A stretch of 64,000 bases of DNA from Blochmannia endosymbiont of Camponotus (Colobopsis) obliquus (GCF_000973545.1 NZ_CP010049.1:434001-498000); one strand, 5' to 3'; positions 43,178 through 55,063 are shown, counted from the first letter of the stretch. Made by a program: numbers and translations. Notes: generated by a model from the sequence alone, not told the origin.

Positions 43178-44131
43178 TTAAAATCTTAATAACGCTGACC
43201 CCCAAGTGAATCCGCCGCCAAATGCTTCTAATAAAACTAATTGCCCTGGTTTAATACGCCCATCTCTTACCGCCTCATCCAATGCTAGTGGCACAGAAGC
43301 AGCAGACGTATTACCATGTCTATCCAATGTTATCACAACTTTATCCATTTCCATACCCAATCGTTTTGCCATAGCGTAAATAATACGAATATTGGCTTGA
43401 TGCGGCACCAGCCAATCTAATTGACCTCTATCAAGATTATTTGCATGCATAGTTTCATCCACAATATGAGCTAAAACGGTAACTGCTATTTTAAAAACTT
43501 TACTCCCTGACATAGTTAAATAATAAGAAATTGCAGGAAATTTACGATTATAATAAGGAAGGGTCAATAAATCACCATAACGACCATCAGCATGTAAATG
43601 AGTTGAAATAATTCCAGGAGTTTCTGAACGACCTAATATAACTGCACCTGCACCATCACCAAATAAAATTAATGTACCACGATCTTTAGGATCCAAGGTA
43701 TGACTGAGAGTATCTGAACCTATTACTAGTGCATATTCTATCATGCCATTTTTTATATATTGATCTGCTACACTTAATGCATAAGCAAAACCAGCACAAG
43801 CGGCTGATAAATCAAAAGCAATGCTATCTCCCATTTTTAAATCACGTTGAATTTGACAAGCTGAACTAGGAAAAGCATGACTAGACGATGTTGTAGCCAC
43901 AATAATAATACCGACCTGATTTGCCGACATACCAGCCATATCCAATGCTTGCTCTGCGGCATAACAACCCATACTGGATACAGTTTCATCATCACTAGAA
44001 ATTCTACGTTCTCGTATACCTGTTCTAGTCACTATCCATTCATCTGACGTATTAACCATTTTCTCTAAAGCGGCATTAGATCGAATATGAGCTGGAAGAT
44101 AACTTCCTGTGCCAAGGATTTTAGTATACAT
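43178..44131 (-). CDS. fabH: 3-oxoacyl-ACP synthase III
   Basis: A 317-residue condensing enzyme (E. coli 317) that starts fatty-acid chains from acetyl-CoA and malonyl-ACP. The Cys-His-Asn triad is visible: Cys in [20 protein letters not shown], His in [17 protein letters not shown], Asn in [19 protein letters not shown]-terminus [15 protein letters not shown] and [13 protein letters not shown] match. ATG at 44131; 11 bases after plsX. With fabF absent from its usual site, elongation must depend on another ketosynthase such as FabB elsewhere. Confidence 0.98.
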   Translation of the reverse strand: MYTKILGTGSYLPAHIRSNAALEKMVNTSDEWIVTRTGIRERRISSDDETVSSMGCYAAEQALDMAGMSANQVGIIIVATTSSSHAFPSSACQIQRDLKMGDSIAFDLSAACAGFAYALSVADQYIKNGMIEYALVIGSDTLSHTLDPKDRGTLILFGDGAGAVILGRSETPGIISTHLHADGRYGDLLTLPYYNRKFPAISYYLTMSGSKVFKIAVTVLAHIVDETMHANNLDRGQLDWLVPHQANIRIIYAMAKRLGMEMDKVVITLDRHGNTSAASVPLALDEAVRDGRIKPGQLVLLEAFGGGFTWGSALLRF

Positions 44132-44142
44132 GCCTATACATT

Positions 44143-45180
44143 TTAATTACTATTTTTAGATAATACTGTATCTAAACGAACAGCTATCCGTTCTGGTATG
44201 TGATGTTTTATTGCTTGTATTGCTTGATTAATAGCAGCAGTAAATGCTCGTTGATTAGCTGCCCCATGACTTTTTATTACAATACTACGTAATCCCAGTA
44301 AACAAGCACCATTATATTGGTCGGGATGCAATTGACTAAAATGATTAACTAAACGTTTTTTTATCCAATTATTCACTAATTGGATCAACCATGCTGATTT
44401 AACATGTTTTCCTGAATTTTTAAGTAACGAAAGAAAAACTTTTATCACTCCTTCCATAGTTTTTAATGTAATGTTACCAGTAAATCCATCGCATACTAAA
44501 ACATCAGTTTTTCCCATTAACAATTCATTCGCCTCAAGATACCCAATGTAATGGATCAATGCAATACTACGTAACATTTCAGCAGCTTGACGAATATTAT
44601 TTAGCCCCTTTATTTCTTCTTCTCCTATATTTAATAACGCAACTTTTGGATACTTGACACCGATAATTTGTTCAACTAAAACTGAACCCATTAAAGCGAA
44701 TTGCACTAACATTTCTGCAGTACATTCTAAATTTGCACCTAAATCTAATACAACAGTTTTACCTTGTTTTTGATTAGGTAAAACTGTTGTTAATGCCGGT
44801 CTATTAATACCTTTTATGGGTTTTAATATCAATTTTGATAATCCCATTAATGCACCAGTATTTCCAGCACTGACACAAGCTTGAGCAAAACCATTTTTAA
44901 TGAGTTCAAGAGAAACCCGCATAGAGGTACCACGACTAACTCTAATAGCATGTGAAAGCTTACTCTCACTACTAATAACCGATTCAGTAGGAATAATGGT
45001 GATTCTCTTCAACAAACTACATTTTATTTTTATTAAAATAGAATGAATTACATCAAGGTTACCAACAACCAACAAGTCAAGCTTAGGATATAAATCCAAA
45101 GCCTGTACTGCCGCAGGTATCGTAACAGCAGGACCAAAATCGCCACCCATTGCGTCTAATGCTAGAGTTAGACGTCTCAA
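44143..45180 (-). CDS. plsX: phosphate acyltransferase PlsX
   Basis: A 345-residue soluble enzyme (E. coli 356) making acyl-phosphate from acyl-ACP, the first step to phosphatidic acid. [20 protein letters not shown], the [20 protein letters not shown] block, [40 protein letters not shown] and [19 protein letters not shown] are typical. The start is TTG at 45180, preceded by AAAAGGG eight bases upstream; no ATG is available there, so TTG is likely real. It follows rpmF by 20 bases, as in E. coli. Confidence 0.96.
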   Translation of the reverse strand: MRRLTLALDAMGGDFGPAVTIPAAVQALDLYPKLDLLVVGNLDVIHSILIKIKCSLLKRITIIPTESVISSESKLSHAIRVSRGTSMRVSLELIKNGFAQACVSAGNTGALMGLSKLILKPIKGINRPALTTVLPNQKQGKTVVLDLGANLECTAEMLVQFALMGSVLVEQIIGVKYPKVALLNIGEEEIKGLNNIRQAAEMLRSIALIHYIGYLEANELLMGKTDVLVCDGFTGNITLKTMEGVIKVFLSLLKNSGKHVKSAWLIQLVNNWIKKRLVNHFSQLHPDQYNGACLLGLRSIVIKSHGAANQRAFTAAINQAIQAIKHHIPERIAVRLDTVLSKNSN

Positions 45181-45200
45181 TTATATTACCCTTTTGGTTA

Positions 45201-45374
45201 TTATTTATTTTTAATAACTTTGTAACCACGGTAAAAACCATCAGTAGTAATATGATGACGTCGATGTATTTCACCAGAGTTACTATCAATCGACATAGCA
45301 GAAATCATTAATGAATCATGAGATCTTCTCATACCACGTTTAGCCCTACTAGGTTTATTCTGTTGTACAGCCAT
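45201..45374 (-). CDS. rpmF: ribosomal protein L32
   Basis: A 57-residue protein from ATG 45374 to TAA 45201, with [20 protein letters not shown] and [14 protein letters not shown], the same length and pattern as E. coli L32. A GAGGTAAT site lies upstream. First visible gene of the rpmF-plsX-fabHDG-acpP unit, linking ribosome and lipid synthesis. E. coli yceD, normally just upstream of rpmF, is not present. Confidence 0.97.
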   Translation of the reverse strand: MAVQQNKPSRAKRGMRRSHDSLMISAMSIDSNSGEIHRRHHITTDGFYRGYKVIKNK

Positions 45375-46228
45375 AACATTACCTCTTTTAACAAATCAAA
45401 TCATGATAATACTGAATAATCTAGCACCATAAAATACAATGTGAAGACAATTTCATATATGTTGCTTATATTAGTAATGTAGGTATTCCTAATGTTTTGC
45501 CCACAACTAATATAATGATCGCTTCGTTCAACACAAATGTTAACAGAAATCATATGTAATTAAGCATATTTATATTATTATATTATACAAATTTCATCAA
45601 TTACGATTTATAAAATAATTGATACAAAATTAACAATATATTAACTAAATTTATTTATATAATCAAAATAAAACGTTTTTTATAATTGATATAACTGACG
45701 CATTGTACATAATACCATGTAAACATGTATTGTTGTTTCTATTTGTAACATTAAAATAACAAAACGATATAAACAAATAACTAAAAAAAATAATGAAATT
45801 ACAAATTTTAAAAATTAACAACTATTTTAATATAATAGTAATTACAAAAATTCAAGTATCATAAATAAATTTCATGTATTGCTAATATTTGCCTTAAAAA
45901 CAAGTAAACCAAAATAAAATAATTTCACTACTTAATAATCCATTGCAACAAAATAACAAAAACATATAGAATGTATTTTTTATAACACTTAATTTTTGAT
46001 GTTTAAAAAAATAAAATATTAAAATACTTATACAAAAAAACATATACATAATTATTATTATACTTTTAATTTCAAAACATCAACGATATTCATTACACCA
46101 AGTTGCAATACATAAATCATAAAAATATATTTAAAACTAAAATAATTGAACTATTTAATTTATAATAATAAATATTTGCTACTAAAACTCTTTTATTGTT
46201 ATAATTTTACCTTAAACATAAAATAAAC
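45375..46228. other. gene-free spacer rluC-rpmF (yceD lost)
   Basis: About 850 bases. A patch at about 45420-45560 is richer in G+C than the rest and open for about 45 codons on the minus strand, but the peptide does not resemble YceD or any family I know. It may be the rpmF promoter/leader. The remainder is A+T-rich with nothing supported. Confidence 0.4.
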
Positions 46229-47188
46229 TTAATTATTAAATATGCCTTTTCCCTCCCGTAACACACATAAAAAATTATGTAATACATTATCTAATGGTGC
46301 TTTAATATTTATTAATCTTCCACTATTTGGATGAATAAATTTTAGTGCAAACGCATGCAGAAATAATCTATTTAATCCATATTGTTTGAGTTGCTTATTA
46401 AATAAGCTATTACCATAAAGTGCATCAAATGCTATAGGATGCCCCATATATTGAGTGTGCGCACGTATTTGATGTGTACGTCCTGTAATAGGAATTGCCA
46501 TAATTAAAGTTGCTACAGAAAATCTTTCTTGTATAAATATTTTGGTTTTCGCAAATTTTCCTAAGTTTAAGTCAACGTAAGTAAGGCAAGGACGGGCTCT
46601 ATTAAAAATATTTCTAAACAATGGAACACTAATTACCTTAATAGAAGAACACCACTGACCACATACTAATGCTAAATACTTTTTTTCTATTTTCCTTAAA
46701 AGAAATTGCTTATGTAATTCTAATAATGAAAAACGTTGTTTAGCTAATAATAATACTCCAGAAGTATCTCTATCTAATCTATGTATTAGTTCTAAAAACT
46801 CTTCTTTAGGACGTATAAAACGCAAAGCTTCAATTATACCAAAATTTAACTTACTACCAGAATGTACAGCCATACCTGAAGGTTTATTAATTGCTAATAT
46901 ATAATTATCTTCATAAAGAATAGCATCATTTAATATGGAAATTTTTTTTAAATGAGAAGCAGAAAAAATGGCACTTCTTTTTGGTTTAACTGGTTGAATA
47001 TCTGGAATAAATAATTTATCGCCTGTTTGCAAACGATATCTTATTGATATTTTTTTTTGATTAATAAGTATTTTACCTGTTCTAATAATACGATAAATCA
47101 AATTTTTAGGAATACCTTTTAAATAACTAAATAAAAAATTATCGATTCTTTGTCCAGATCTTTCGGTAGCAATTAAAATTATATGCAT
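46229..47188 (-). CDS. rluC: 23S rRNA pseudouridine synthase RluC
   Basis: A 319-residue RluA-family enzyme (E. coli 319) modifying 23S rRNA at positions 955, 2504 and 2580. An N-terminal S4-like domain (GQRIDNFLFSYLKGIPKNLI) precedes the catalytic core with the Asp in LELIHRLDRDTSGVLLLAKQ, VHSGSKLNFGIIEALR, and ITGRTHQIRAHTQYMGHPIA. ATG at 47188. Divergent from rne, as in E. coli. Confidence 0.96.
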   Translation of the reverse strand: MHIILIATERSGQRIDNFLFSYLKGIPKNLIYRIIRTGKILINQKKISIRYRLQTGDKLFIPDIQPVKPKRSAIFSASHLKKISILNDAILYEDNYILAINKPSGMAVHSGSKLNFGIIEALRFIRPKEEFLELIHRLDRDTSGVLLLAKQRFSLLELHKQFLLRKIEKKYLALVCGQWCSSIKVISVPLFRNIFNRARPCLTYVDLNLGKFAKTKIFIQERFSVATLIMAIPITGRTHQIRAHTQYMGHPIAFDALYGNSLFNKQLKQYGLNRLFLHAFALKFIHPNSGRLINIKAPLDNVLHNFLCVLREGKGIFNN

Positions 47189-47780
47189 AATAATTTTACA
47201 CTTTTCATAAAATATAGTTTTTAAATATACAATGGATCAATTACAATACATTTATTTATTAATTATTCGTAATTAAAAACAATAAAAAAATCAATATTTC
47301 TAATTTGCTAATAGTTGCGTATACTAGTATAATTATAAACATCTTAAAATAAATGATAAAAACCAAAATTATTTTTATGCACTATACATATAATCCAAAT
47401 ATCCCAAAAAATTAGAATACAATGAACATTCTAATTTTTTTATGCAAAATAATCAACTTAATAAAATTCTAAACATCTAATAAAATTGAACTTATAAAAA
47501 AATAAATTGTATGTAATCTACGTATACCACAATAAAAATATACTTTATCATTATTAATCAATCCAATAATGGTGTTAGATACACTTGTACACTTTTAAAA
47601 CACATTATCTAATATAATAGACTAAAATACCAAATAAAGCATATACTCCTGTTAAATTATGACCATCACTGGAAATCACAAAGAAGTCAGTGATAAACTT
47701 AATTTTATCTACATACATATTCATATATTTAATATTGCTAATATTAAATATAAAAAAACCAAATATTGAGTATACTTATA
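47189..47780. promoter_or_regulatory. divergent rluC/rne region with rne 5' leader hairpin
   Basis: A 590-base gene-free region. Near its right end, 47641-47700 is visibly less AT-rich and contains ATCACTG (47665-47671) and CAGTGAT (47688-47694), a seven-pair hairpin with a 16-base loop, about 90 bases before the rne ATG. E. coli rne controls its own mRNA decay through a structured leader; this may be its reduced counterpart. Functional link is inferred. Confidence 0.4.
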
Positions 47781-49709
47781 ATGAAGAGAATGTTAATTAA
47801 TGCCACTCAACAGGAAGAATTACGTGTAGCTCTGGTAGATGGTCAACGTTTATATGATTTGGATATTGAAACTCTGGGACATGAACAAAAAAAAGCTAAC
47901 ATTTACAAAGGCACAATAACACGTATTGAACCTAGTTTGGAAGCAGCCTTTGTAGATTACGGCGCTGAACGTAATGGATTTCTACCACTTAAGGAAATTT
48001 CCCGTGAATATTTTCCTATAAAAATTTCTTCGTATAACAATAAATATTGTATTAAAGATATCTTACAAGAAGGACAAGAAATTATTGTACAAATAGATAA
48101 AGAAGAAAGAGGCAGCAAAGGTGCAGCATTAACTACATTTATAAGTTTAGCTGGTAGTTATTTAGTTTTAATGCCAAATAATCCTAAAGCTGGTGGTATT
48201 TCGCGTCGTATCGAGGGTAATGATAGAACTGAATTAAAAGAAATTTTATCTTCATTAAAATTACCTGAAGGTATGGGATTAATTGTTCGTACCGCAGGAA
48301 TTGGAAAAACCATGGAAGATTTAGAATGGGACCTCACTTTACGTTTAAAACATTGGCAAACAATAAAAAAAATAGCGGACAATAAAACAGCACCTTTTTT
48401 AATTTATCAAGAAAGTAATGTTATTATACGTGCTATAAGAGATTATTTACGACCTGATATAGGAGAAATTTTAATTGATAATCCTAAAGTATTAAATCTA
48501 GTAAAAGAACATATCACTTCTTTAGGAAGACCGGATTTTACTAATAAAATTAAATTATATACTGGTGAAGTTCCATTATTTAGTCATTATCAAATAGAAT
48601 CTCAAATTGAATCTGCTTTTCAACGTGAAGTACGTTTACCGTCTGGAGGTTCCATAGTTATAGATACCACAGAAGCATTAACAGCAATAGATATAAATTC
48701 TGCTCGTTCTACTAAAGGAATGGATATTGCAACAACAGCATTTAATACCAATTTAGAAGCAGTAGATGAAATTATTCGACAAATGAGATTACGTGATTTA
48801 GGGGGTTTAATAGTTATTGATTTTATTGATATGATATCAATACGACATCAACGCGAAATAGAAAATAATTTGCGTGAACTAGCACGACAAGACCGAGCGC
48901 GAATTCAAATAGGACGTATATCTCGTTTTGGATTATTAGAACTTTCCAGACAAAGACTTAGCCCATCATTGGGAGAATCTAGTCATTATATTTGCCCGCG
49001 TTGTGGTGGTACAGGAAATATTCGAGATAATGAATCTCTTTCTCTTTCCATTTTACGTTTAATTGAAGAAGAATCTTTAAAAGAAAATACTTGTGAAGTA
49101 CATGCAATCGTACCAGTACCTATAGCTTCATTCTTACTTAATGAAAAACGACATGCAGTAAATGAAATAGAAAAACGCCAAAGTGGTAATGTACGCACAA
49201 TAATAGTACCGCATGATCAAATGCAAACTCCAAATTATGCGGTAAAAAGAATTAGGAAAGGAGAAGAAGCTACAACACCAAGTTATTTATTACCTAAATT
49301 ACATGAAATAGAGATCGCTTCTCAATCCACAGAAAATTTAATTGCGGAACATAAAAATTATGAACGTACTAAAACATCAATATATAAAATGAGTTACACA
49401 ACACCTACTATTAATCTGAATAATTCAAATAAAATAATACAACAAAAAAAAATTTATTCAAAAATAAAATCTTGCCGTATCTCATTTAAGATATTAGTAA
49501 ACAAGGTTAAATTAATCATAAATTATTTCAATCAAATATTACAGAAAAAATATACCAAATTTCCATCATCTTCTTTTATGTCTAAAAGAAAAAAAAATTT
49601 TAAATCTAATAATGCAAATTATACTAAATACAACAAATATTATCGTTACAATCAACATTGTAATCAAATAAATAATAATAATATACAAAACAAACAAAAA
49701 AATAATTGA
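47781..49709 (+). CDS. rne: ribonuclease E, catalytic half with short basic tail
   Basis: A 642-residue RNase E; E. coli has 1061. The N-terminal catalytic part is complete and very conserved: [21 protein letters not shown]1 domain [20 protein letters not shown], catalytic Asp residues in [13 protein letters not shown] and [11 protein letters not shown], and the zinc-link cysteines in [11 protein letters not shown]. After about residue 520 it is reduced to a basic, Asn/Lys/Tyr-rich tail with one amphipathic stretch ([20 protein letters not shown]) that could serve as the membrane-targeting helix. Degradosome scaffold sites for RhlB, enolase and PNPase are not recognisable. Start is ATG 47781, aligned with E. 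coli; an upstream TTG is ignored. Confidence 0.95.
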   Translation: MKRMLINATQQEELRVALVDGQRLYDLDIETLGHEQKKANIYKGTITRIEPSLEAAFVDYGAERNGFLPLKEISREYFPIKISSYNNKYCIKDILQEGQEIIVQIDKEERGSKGAALTTFISLAGSYLVLMPNNPKAGGISRRIEGNDRTELKEILSSLKLPEGMGLIVRTAGIGKTMEDLEWDLTLRLKHWQTIKKIADNKTAPFLIYQESNVIIRAIRDYLRPDIGEILIDNPKVLNLVKEHITSLGRPDFTNKIKLYTGEVPLFSHYQIESQIESAFQREVRLPSGGSIVIDTTEALTAIDINSARSTKGMDIATTAFNTNLEAVDEIIRQMRLRDLGGLIVIDFIDMISIRHQREIENNLRELARQDRARIQIGRISRFGLLELSRQRLSPSLGESSHYICPRCGGTGNIRDNESLSLSILRLIEEESLKENTCEVHAIVPVPIASFLLNEKRHAVNEIEKRQSGNVRTIIVPHDQMQTPNYAVKRIRKGEEATTPSYLLPKLHEIEIASQSTENLIAEHKNYERTKTSIYKMSYTTPTINLNNSNKIIQQKKIYSKIKSCRISFKILVNKVKLIINYFNQILQKKYTKFPSSSFMSKRKKNFKSNNANYTKYNKYYRYNQHCNQINNNNIQNKQKNN

Positions 49710-50365
49710 AAACTTTAAAAATAAAACATAAAACTATAAAAATTGACGTATACACAATTTATTTATAAATATGTTAAATAAACATATTTATGTTATTCAT
49801 TACATATATACAAATAGTTTTAAAAATCTCTCTTAAAAAAATAAAATTAAAAAATAAAAAACAATCCTACCAAAAACTTCTTACATCAATATTTAAAAAT
49901 AAAATTTAAAAAAAATTTTTTATTTCTTAACAATTGCGTACACATATTCTGTACATATGTTATATTGATATACTACAATGTTTTTTTACAAAAGCTAATA
50001 ATTATTAGCTGATAAATAACATTGATACAAAATATATTGATATCTTTTTAACCAATAATTATTAATTTAAAAACATGATATGTAACAAAATTCACATTAT
50101 AACGCCATATATTAAATTTACATCAATAGATCTATTGTTGCAATTAAAACATTAATACTATAATTTTTAAAAAAGCTTTACCATATCTATATATATCAAT
50201 ACAATCGTAAATTTAAAAAACAAATAATTACAATAATTTTAAATTACAAATTAAAAAGCAAACAAAAACCTTATTATTATCAATGATGAAAACTAAATAT
50301 ATACATTATTTTATAATCAAATATAATGTCATCGAAAATAAGAACAATTTTTAATTAAGTTATTA
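49710..50365. other. gene-free spacer rne-lpxL
   Basis: About 650 AT-rich bases with no supported ORF or RNA. Must contain the lpxL promoter. Confidence 0.45.
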
Positions 50366-51295
50366 ATGAACGTAACACATGTGCCTGTTTTTACAATAAA
50401 TTTATTACACCCAAAATATTGGTTAATATGGTTAGGAATTATTATTCTTTACATATTTGTTGTACTATTGCCGTATCCCATAATATATTATTGCGGCATA
50501 AGATTAGGTCGTTTAGTAATGTATTTTATGAAATATAGAGTAAACATTATACGCCGTAATTTACAATTATGTTTCCCTAATTTAACAATAAAAGAAAAAG
50601 AAATACTATTAAAAAAAAATTGTGAATCCATTGGTATGGGATTATTGGAAACTGGAATGGCTTGGTTTTGGCCCAATTGGAGAATTAAATATTGGTGTAA
50701 ACTTAATGGTTTCAATAATATTATTAAAGCACACAAAAATTATAATGGTATATTATTAATTGGCATGCATTTTCTTACTCTTGAATTAGGAGCACGTGCT
50801 TTTGGTATTTTTAATCCAGGTATAGGTGTTTATAGACCAAATAATAACCCTGTACTAAATTGGTTGCAAACTTGGGGTCGTCTACGTTCTAATAAATCTA
50901 TGATCCATCGAAAAAATCTTAAATCTATATTACGTGCTTTAAAAAATGGAGAAACCGTCTGGTATGCTCCAGATCATGATTATGGATCAAAAAATAGTGT
51001 ATTTACACAATTATTTGGTGTAACTCACACGGCAACTACTATAGGCACATATATACTAATTAAATTAACTCAACCTGCTATTATTCCATTCATACCTCGA
51101 CGATTACCTAATGGATTAGGTTATGAATTAATAATATTACCAATCGAAAACACAGTACCTGTAACAGATCGCTTAGCTACGATAAGTTATATAAACAAAA
51201 TAATTGAAAAAGCTATTTTACTAGCTCCAGAACAATACATGTGGTTACACCGCCGTTTTAAAACTCGCCCAACAGGAAAATCTTCTTTTTATTGA
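50366..51295 (+). CDS. lpxL: lipid A lauroyl acyltransferase
   Basis: A 309-residue inner-membrane acyltransferase (E. coli LpxL/HtrB 306) adding a secondary acyl chain to KDO2-lipid IVA. One N-terminal helix (WLGIIILYIFVVLLPYPIIY) anchors it. The HX4E catalytic motif is in IGMHFLTLELGARAFG; GIGVYRPNNNPVLNWLQTWG, VWYAPDHDYGSKNSVF and MWLHRRFKTRPTGKSSFY match LpxL closely. ATG at 50366. The paralogues LpxP/LpxM are possible alternatives, but the sequence is nearest LpxL. Works with lpxK, kdsB and msbA of this window. Confidence 0.94.
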   Translation: MNVTHVPVFTINLLHPKYWLIWLGIIILYIFVVLLPYPIIYYCGIRLGRLVMYFMKYRVNIIRRNLQLCFPNLTIKEKEILLKKNCESIGMGLLETGMAWFWPNWRIKYWCKLNGFNNIIKAHKNYNGILLIGMHFLTLELGARAFGIFNPGIGVYRPNNNPVLNWLQTWGRLRSNKSMIHRKNLKSILRALKNGETVWYAPDHDYGSKNSVFTQLFGVTHTATTIGTYILIKLTQPAIIPFIPRRLPNGLGYELIILPIENTVPVTDRLATISYINKIIEKAILLAPEQYMWLHRRFKTRPTGKSSFY

Positions 51296-51703
51296 TTTTT
51301 ATTAACTGCATTATTACAAAAATATAATATAACTTTAATAAATTAGTGAAATTAAATTTCATTATTAAACTAATAATTTAAAATATTTCTAAACAAAACT
51401 ATAAATTTTTTTTGCTTTCATAAAAAATAAAAAATTTAACACTTCTAACTAACACCATTCATCAAGATTTATATGATAAAGAATCATTTTAAATTATAAA
51501 AATCTTATAATATAACAGCCTATCAACTAAACCACCATGAATGTTCAATGAAAATAGACTACTTTGTTTTGTTAAAATTTTAATAATCACAGTACAACAC
51601 TTCAATAAATTATATTCTTATAAAAACAATTGTACATGCTTTATATAATAAATATATATCTCAACACATTTATTGTTTTAAAATAAATTTTATCCAACTA
51701 AAA
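51296..51703. other. gene-free spacer lpxL to tRNA-Leu
   Basis: About 400 AT-rich bases between convergent lpxL and the tRNA pair. Nothing supported. Confidence 0.45.
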
Positions 51704-51785
51704 TACCCGGGACGAGATTTGAACTCGTACGATAAAAACCGAGGGATTTTAAGTCCCTTGTGTCTACCATTTCCACCACCCGGGC
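51704..51785 (-). tRNA. leuZ: tRNA-Leu (anticodon UAA)
   Basis: An 82-base class II tRNA. Acceptor GCCCGGG pairs with CCCGGGT (G1-U72 as in E. coli leuZ). The anticodon arm holds ACTTAAAAT, anticodon TAA, the T arm is GAGTTCAAATCTC, and there is a long variable arm. The discriminator is A; CCA is not encoded (TTTT follows). Lies right after tRNA-Cys, the E. coli cysT-leuZ order. Confidence 0.95.
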
Positions 51786-51805
51786 TTTTATATAAAGATA
51801 AACCC

Positions 51806-51877
51806 AGGCACGTTTCGGAATCGAACCGAAGTAAAACGGATTTGCAATCCGCTGCATATCCACTCTGCTAACGTGCC
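51806..51877 (-). tRNA. cysT: tRNA-Cys (anticodon GCA)
   Basis: A 72-base tRNA with acceptor GGCACGT/ACGTGCC, anticodon loop GATTGCAAATC (GCA), T arm TCGGTTCGATTCCGA, discriminator U. CCA is not encoded. Twenty bases upstream of tRNA-Leu, likely one transcript, and downstream of pgsA as in the E. coli pgsA-glyW-cysT-leuZ cluster. Confidence 0.95.
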
Positions 51878-52348
51878 TAAACAAAAATTTAAAATACAAA
51901 CAAATAAAAAATACAAAATTCATTAAACTATAATATATTATAATTTACCTAAATAACAACATTTTATTTTTAACCGGGAAGATATACTTCGAACACAACA
52001 ATATTTTATTCAATATATAAATATCCATTTAAATTTTATTTAAATAACAATACAAATTAGCTTTTTGTGTAAAAAAATTAATAAAGTAAACATTATCAGT
52101 GTTACTTCACTTAAAATTAAAAATATTATTATTATTTTAAATCATCTTAATTATCCATAAATATTTGTTAATAAAATAAAAGAATAATATGAAATAACAT
52201 TCAAATATTATAAAAACAAATTATAATTTGATAAAATATGCTGTTAAAACATTAATATTTTTTTAAATTGTATAACATACAAACTCAACTGATATTGCCA
52301 CTAATCACAAAGTTCACTAAATATATGATTAATAAATGATATAAACAT
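51878..52348. other. spacer pgsA-cysT, gene-free apart from the glyW trace
   Basis: About 470 bases, A+T-rich except for the glyW-like patch at 51974-52000. No other feature seen. Confidence 0.4.
51974..52000 (-). pseudogene. glyW: possible decayed tRNA-Gly (glyW) remnant
   Basis: Between pgsA and cysT, where E. coli has glyW, the plus strand reads CCGGGAAGATATACTTCGAA. This resembles the complement of the glyW 3' end (acceptor GGGAA and T-loop TTCGA) with a one-base shift. The rest of the tRNA is gone. Support is positional plus a short match. Confidence 0.3.
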
Positions 52349-52912
52349 TTAATTAATCTTAAATAGATTATAACGAGCTGCATGTAAATATTGAAACATA
52401 GACCAAAATGTTAATACCATTGCAATATATAATGCTATAATACCAAAATTAGTTATGCAATCATCTGGACGCCACAATAATGCTATTAATGCTAACATTT
52501 GTATACTAGTTTTAATCTTTGCAATCCAAGATACAGAAATAATATTACATACATTTAATTCAGACAACCATTCACGCAATGCCGAAATAATAATTTCACG
52601 TGCAATAATACTAGCAGTAGGTAATGTAATCCACCAAACATGAAAATGTTCTGCAATTAAAATTAATGCCATAGCTATCATTACTTTATCTGCAACTGGA
52701 TCCAAAAATGTACCAAAATTAGTAGTTTGTCGCCAACGACGCGCCAAAAAACCATCAAACCAATCAGTTATTGAAGCAATAAAAAATATTAAAGCACTGA
52801 CTAAAGGACCCCAATGAACAGGTAAATAAAAAACTAAAATGAATAATGGTATCATAATGATACGGACTAAAGTTAACCAAGTAGGTAAATTTAAACACAT
52901 TATGTTCTGCAA
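52349..52912 (-). CDS. pgsA: CDP-diacylglycerol--glycerol-3-phosphate 3-phosphatidyltransferase
   Basis: A 187-residue inner-membrane enzyme (E. coli 182) making phosphatidylglycerophosphate for acidic phospholipids. The CDP-alcohol phosphotransferase motif D-G-x2-A-R-x8-G-x3-D-x3-D is complete in [20 protein letters not shown] with VADK following. Several hydrophobic helices ([40 protein letters not shown]). ATG at 52912. E. coli uvrC, normally upstream, is not present. Confidence 0.96.
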   Translation of the reverse strand: MQNIMCLNLPTWLTLVRIIMIPLFILVFYLPVHWGPLVSALIFFIASITDWFDGFLARRWRQTTNFGTFLDPVADKVMIAMALILIAEHFHVWWITLPTASIIAREIIISALREWLSELNVCNIISVSWIAKIKTSIQMLALIALLWRPDDCITNFGIIALYIAMVLTFWSMFQYLHAARYNLFKIN

Positions 52913-53730
52913 TGATTATTTAATATGTAATGCGATGACATGTATTTATGATATATTTAATCAATTCTATTTTATAAATTAATTAAAAAAATAAATACGG
53001 AGTAATATTAAACAATCCAACAAAATTAAAGAAATTCATAAATTTTATCATCATTACAATAAACCAAAATAAGATAAATATTACAACTTCATACTGCATA
53101 TCGTATAGTATACAAACATTACGTATTATCTTAAATATTAAAAAAAATATTTTTAATCAAATACCATTGATGCATCAATCATTGTATTTTATAACGAAAA
53201 TATAATCTGTAAAACAGATATATAACAACTATCATTACATAAATAAGTTTTTTAATAATTTAAATTCTTGTCTTGTTACATAATAGAATATTAAATTATT
53301 ATTTTTTTTAAAATTAATCACTCAAACTAATTAACTAATTAATAAATACTTTATAATTCATATTTTATAAAAAACAACATCATTAATTACACATAAACAT
53401 CATTTCAAATAAATAATTTTCAACTTAAGGCATAATAATAATGAAGTAATTACATTATTAATTTCTAAAATTCTATAAAAATAATTATATAATATATTAC
53501 TTGTAATCAATAAAAATATAAGATTAAATTATTCAAATAAACAACTATATAAATATCATCACCAATAAACTATATTATTACAATAAAATATTCATATACC
53601 TTAAAAACAATTAAACATATTCTTGCATTATTTAAATTTTAAAGTAAAAATATTAAGTAATGATATTAATAATTAAATCACTATTATTTTATACTATTTA
53701 ATTTTAATAATACAAATTTAAAGATAAAAC
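52913..53730. other. gene-free spacer upstream of pgsA (uvrC lost)
   Basis: About 820 AT-rich bases. Two small exact palindromic structures occur: ATTGATGCATCAAT (53166-53179) and ATCTGT-AAA-ACAGAT (53205-53219). No ORF or remnant of uvrC readable. Confidence 0.4.
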
Positions 53731-53803
<73 letters not shown>

Positions 53804-54091
53804 ATCAACATCATTTTATATTAACCTTATTTCAAAAATATTATAAATAAACAGTATATAAATTATTCAATTATATGATATGTATCAACATATGATATGC
53901 GTTTATTATTTTGTTATGTACCATGAAAATTAAAATATATAAAAATCGTAACAAAAATTAATTTAATTAATTATATTATATCAATATATTTCACACATTA
54001 CATTCAATATAATATACTAAATAGACAAACCGAAATTTTATTAACATAATTTAAAATAACAAAAACAAATTCAATTATTGTATTAATAAAA

Positions 54092-54177
54092 TAGAGGAGT
54101 AGAGATTCGAACTCTAGAACGTTATACACATTGCCGATTTTCAAGACCGGTGCCTTAAACCACTCGGCCACTCCTCT
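54092..54177 (-). tRNA. serT: tRNA-Ser (anticodon UGA)
   Basis: An 86-base class II tRNA. Acceptor AGAGGAG/CTCCTCT, D arm GCCGAGTGGTTTAAGGC, anticodon arm CCGGTCTTGAAAATCGG (TGA), a long variable arm, T arm TAGAGTTCGAATCTCTA, discriminator A, no encoded CCA. The body follows E. coli serT. It starts with A1 paired to U72, unlike the G1 of E. coli. Confidence 0.94.
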
Positions 54178-55063
54178 ATATAAAATACAAATAAGCAATC
54201 GCATGTTATTCTATAATAAAAATTTATAATTAACAAATATAAAAAATTTTAATTACATTATTTATTTGTTGATTAGCAAAAAATTGATATTACTTACACT
54301 ATTAATAAATAATTAGCTTTAATTTAAAAATAATTAACAATAAATAATCTGATGACAGTTAAATTATTAATCCAATAAAATAAACGCAAACACAAACAAA
54401 AAGTAAATTATGAAATATAATATAAAACATACGAAATTAATTTATATATCAAATAAATATTTAACAAAATATTTATGATTACAACATAAGCACTATCCAC
54501 AAATTTGATAAACTGAAAAATATTGATCTTACAAAATACACTAAAAATAATATATTTCATAAAATATTTTTATTAAAATTTAATAATTTCATTAATAATC
54601 CATATATTATGCTAAAATTATAGTCAATAACATGATAAAACAACAAAAATAAAAAATGTTTATCTTATTTATTTCCTATATACAACAAAATAATAATTAG
54701 TAACACAAAACAAAATGACACAATCTAATAAAATACTTATGCAAATTTAAATTTACCACTTGATATAAGTACCTGCATTTCGTAAAAAACCAATTAACAC
54801 GTTTGTTATTAATAAAATTACTTAAAATAAATTAAAATTATATTAAAATAAAAAATATTATTTTTAACTATTACATAAAAATAGAATCAATAATCCAAAA
54901 CAAAATGTCATTCAATTTTAAAATTTGATCTATACCACATTATATTATATAATATACTGAATATATATAAAAAATAAATTATTATACTTATCTTGACTTT
55001 ATTTATCCACACCCCCATGTTTATGGTTCGTAAGATCAAAAAAATAAAAAACAGGAGTATTTT
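54178..55063. other. gene-free spacer tRNA-Ser to hspQ
   Basis: About 890 very AT-rich bases, no supported feature. A short ribosome site ACAGGAG lies just before hspQ (about 55051-55057). Confidence 0.45.

Noticed and set aside
45083..45289. Frame overlapping rpmF and plsX on the same strand
   Set aside because: Explained by rpmF (45201-45374) and plsX in their own frames.
51690..51923. 77-codon frame across tRNA-Cys and tRNA-Leu
   Set aside because: Both tRNAs fold perfectly here, so the ORF is an artefact of structured RNA genes.
54004..54204. 66-codon frame across tRNA-Ser
   Set aside because: Covers a complete tRNA gene; not protein coding.
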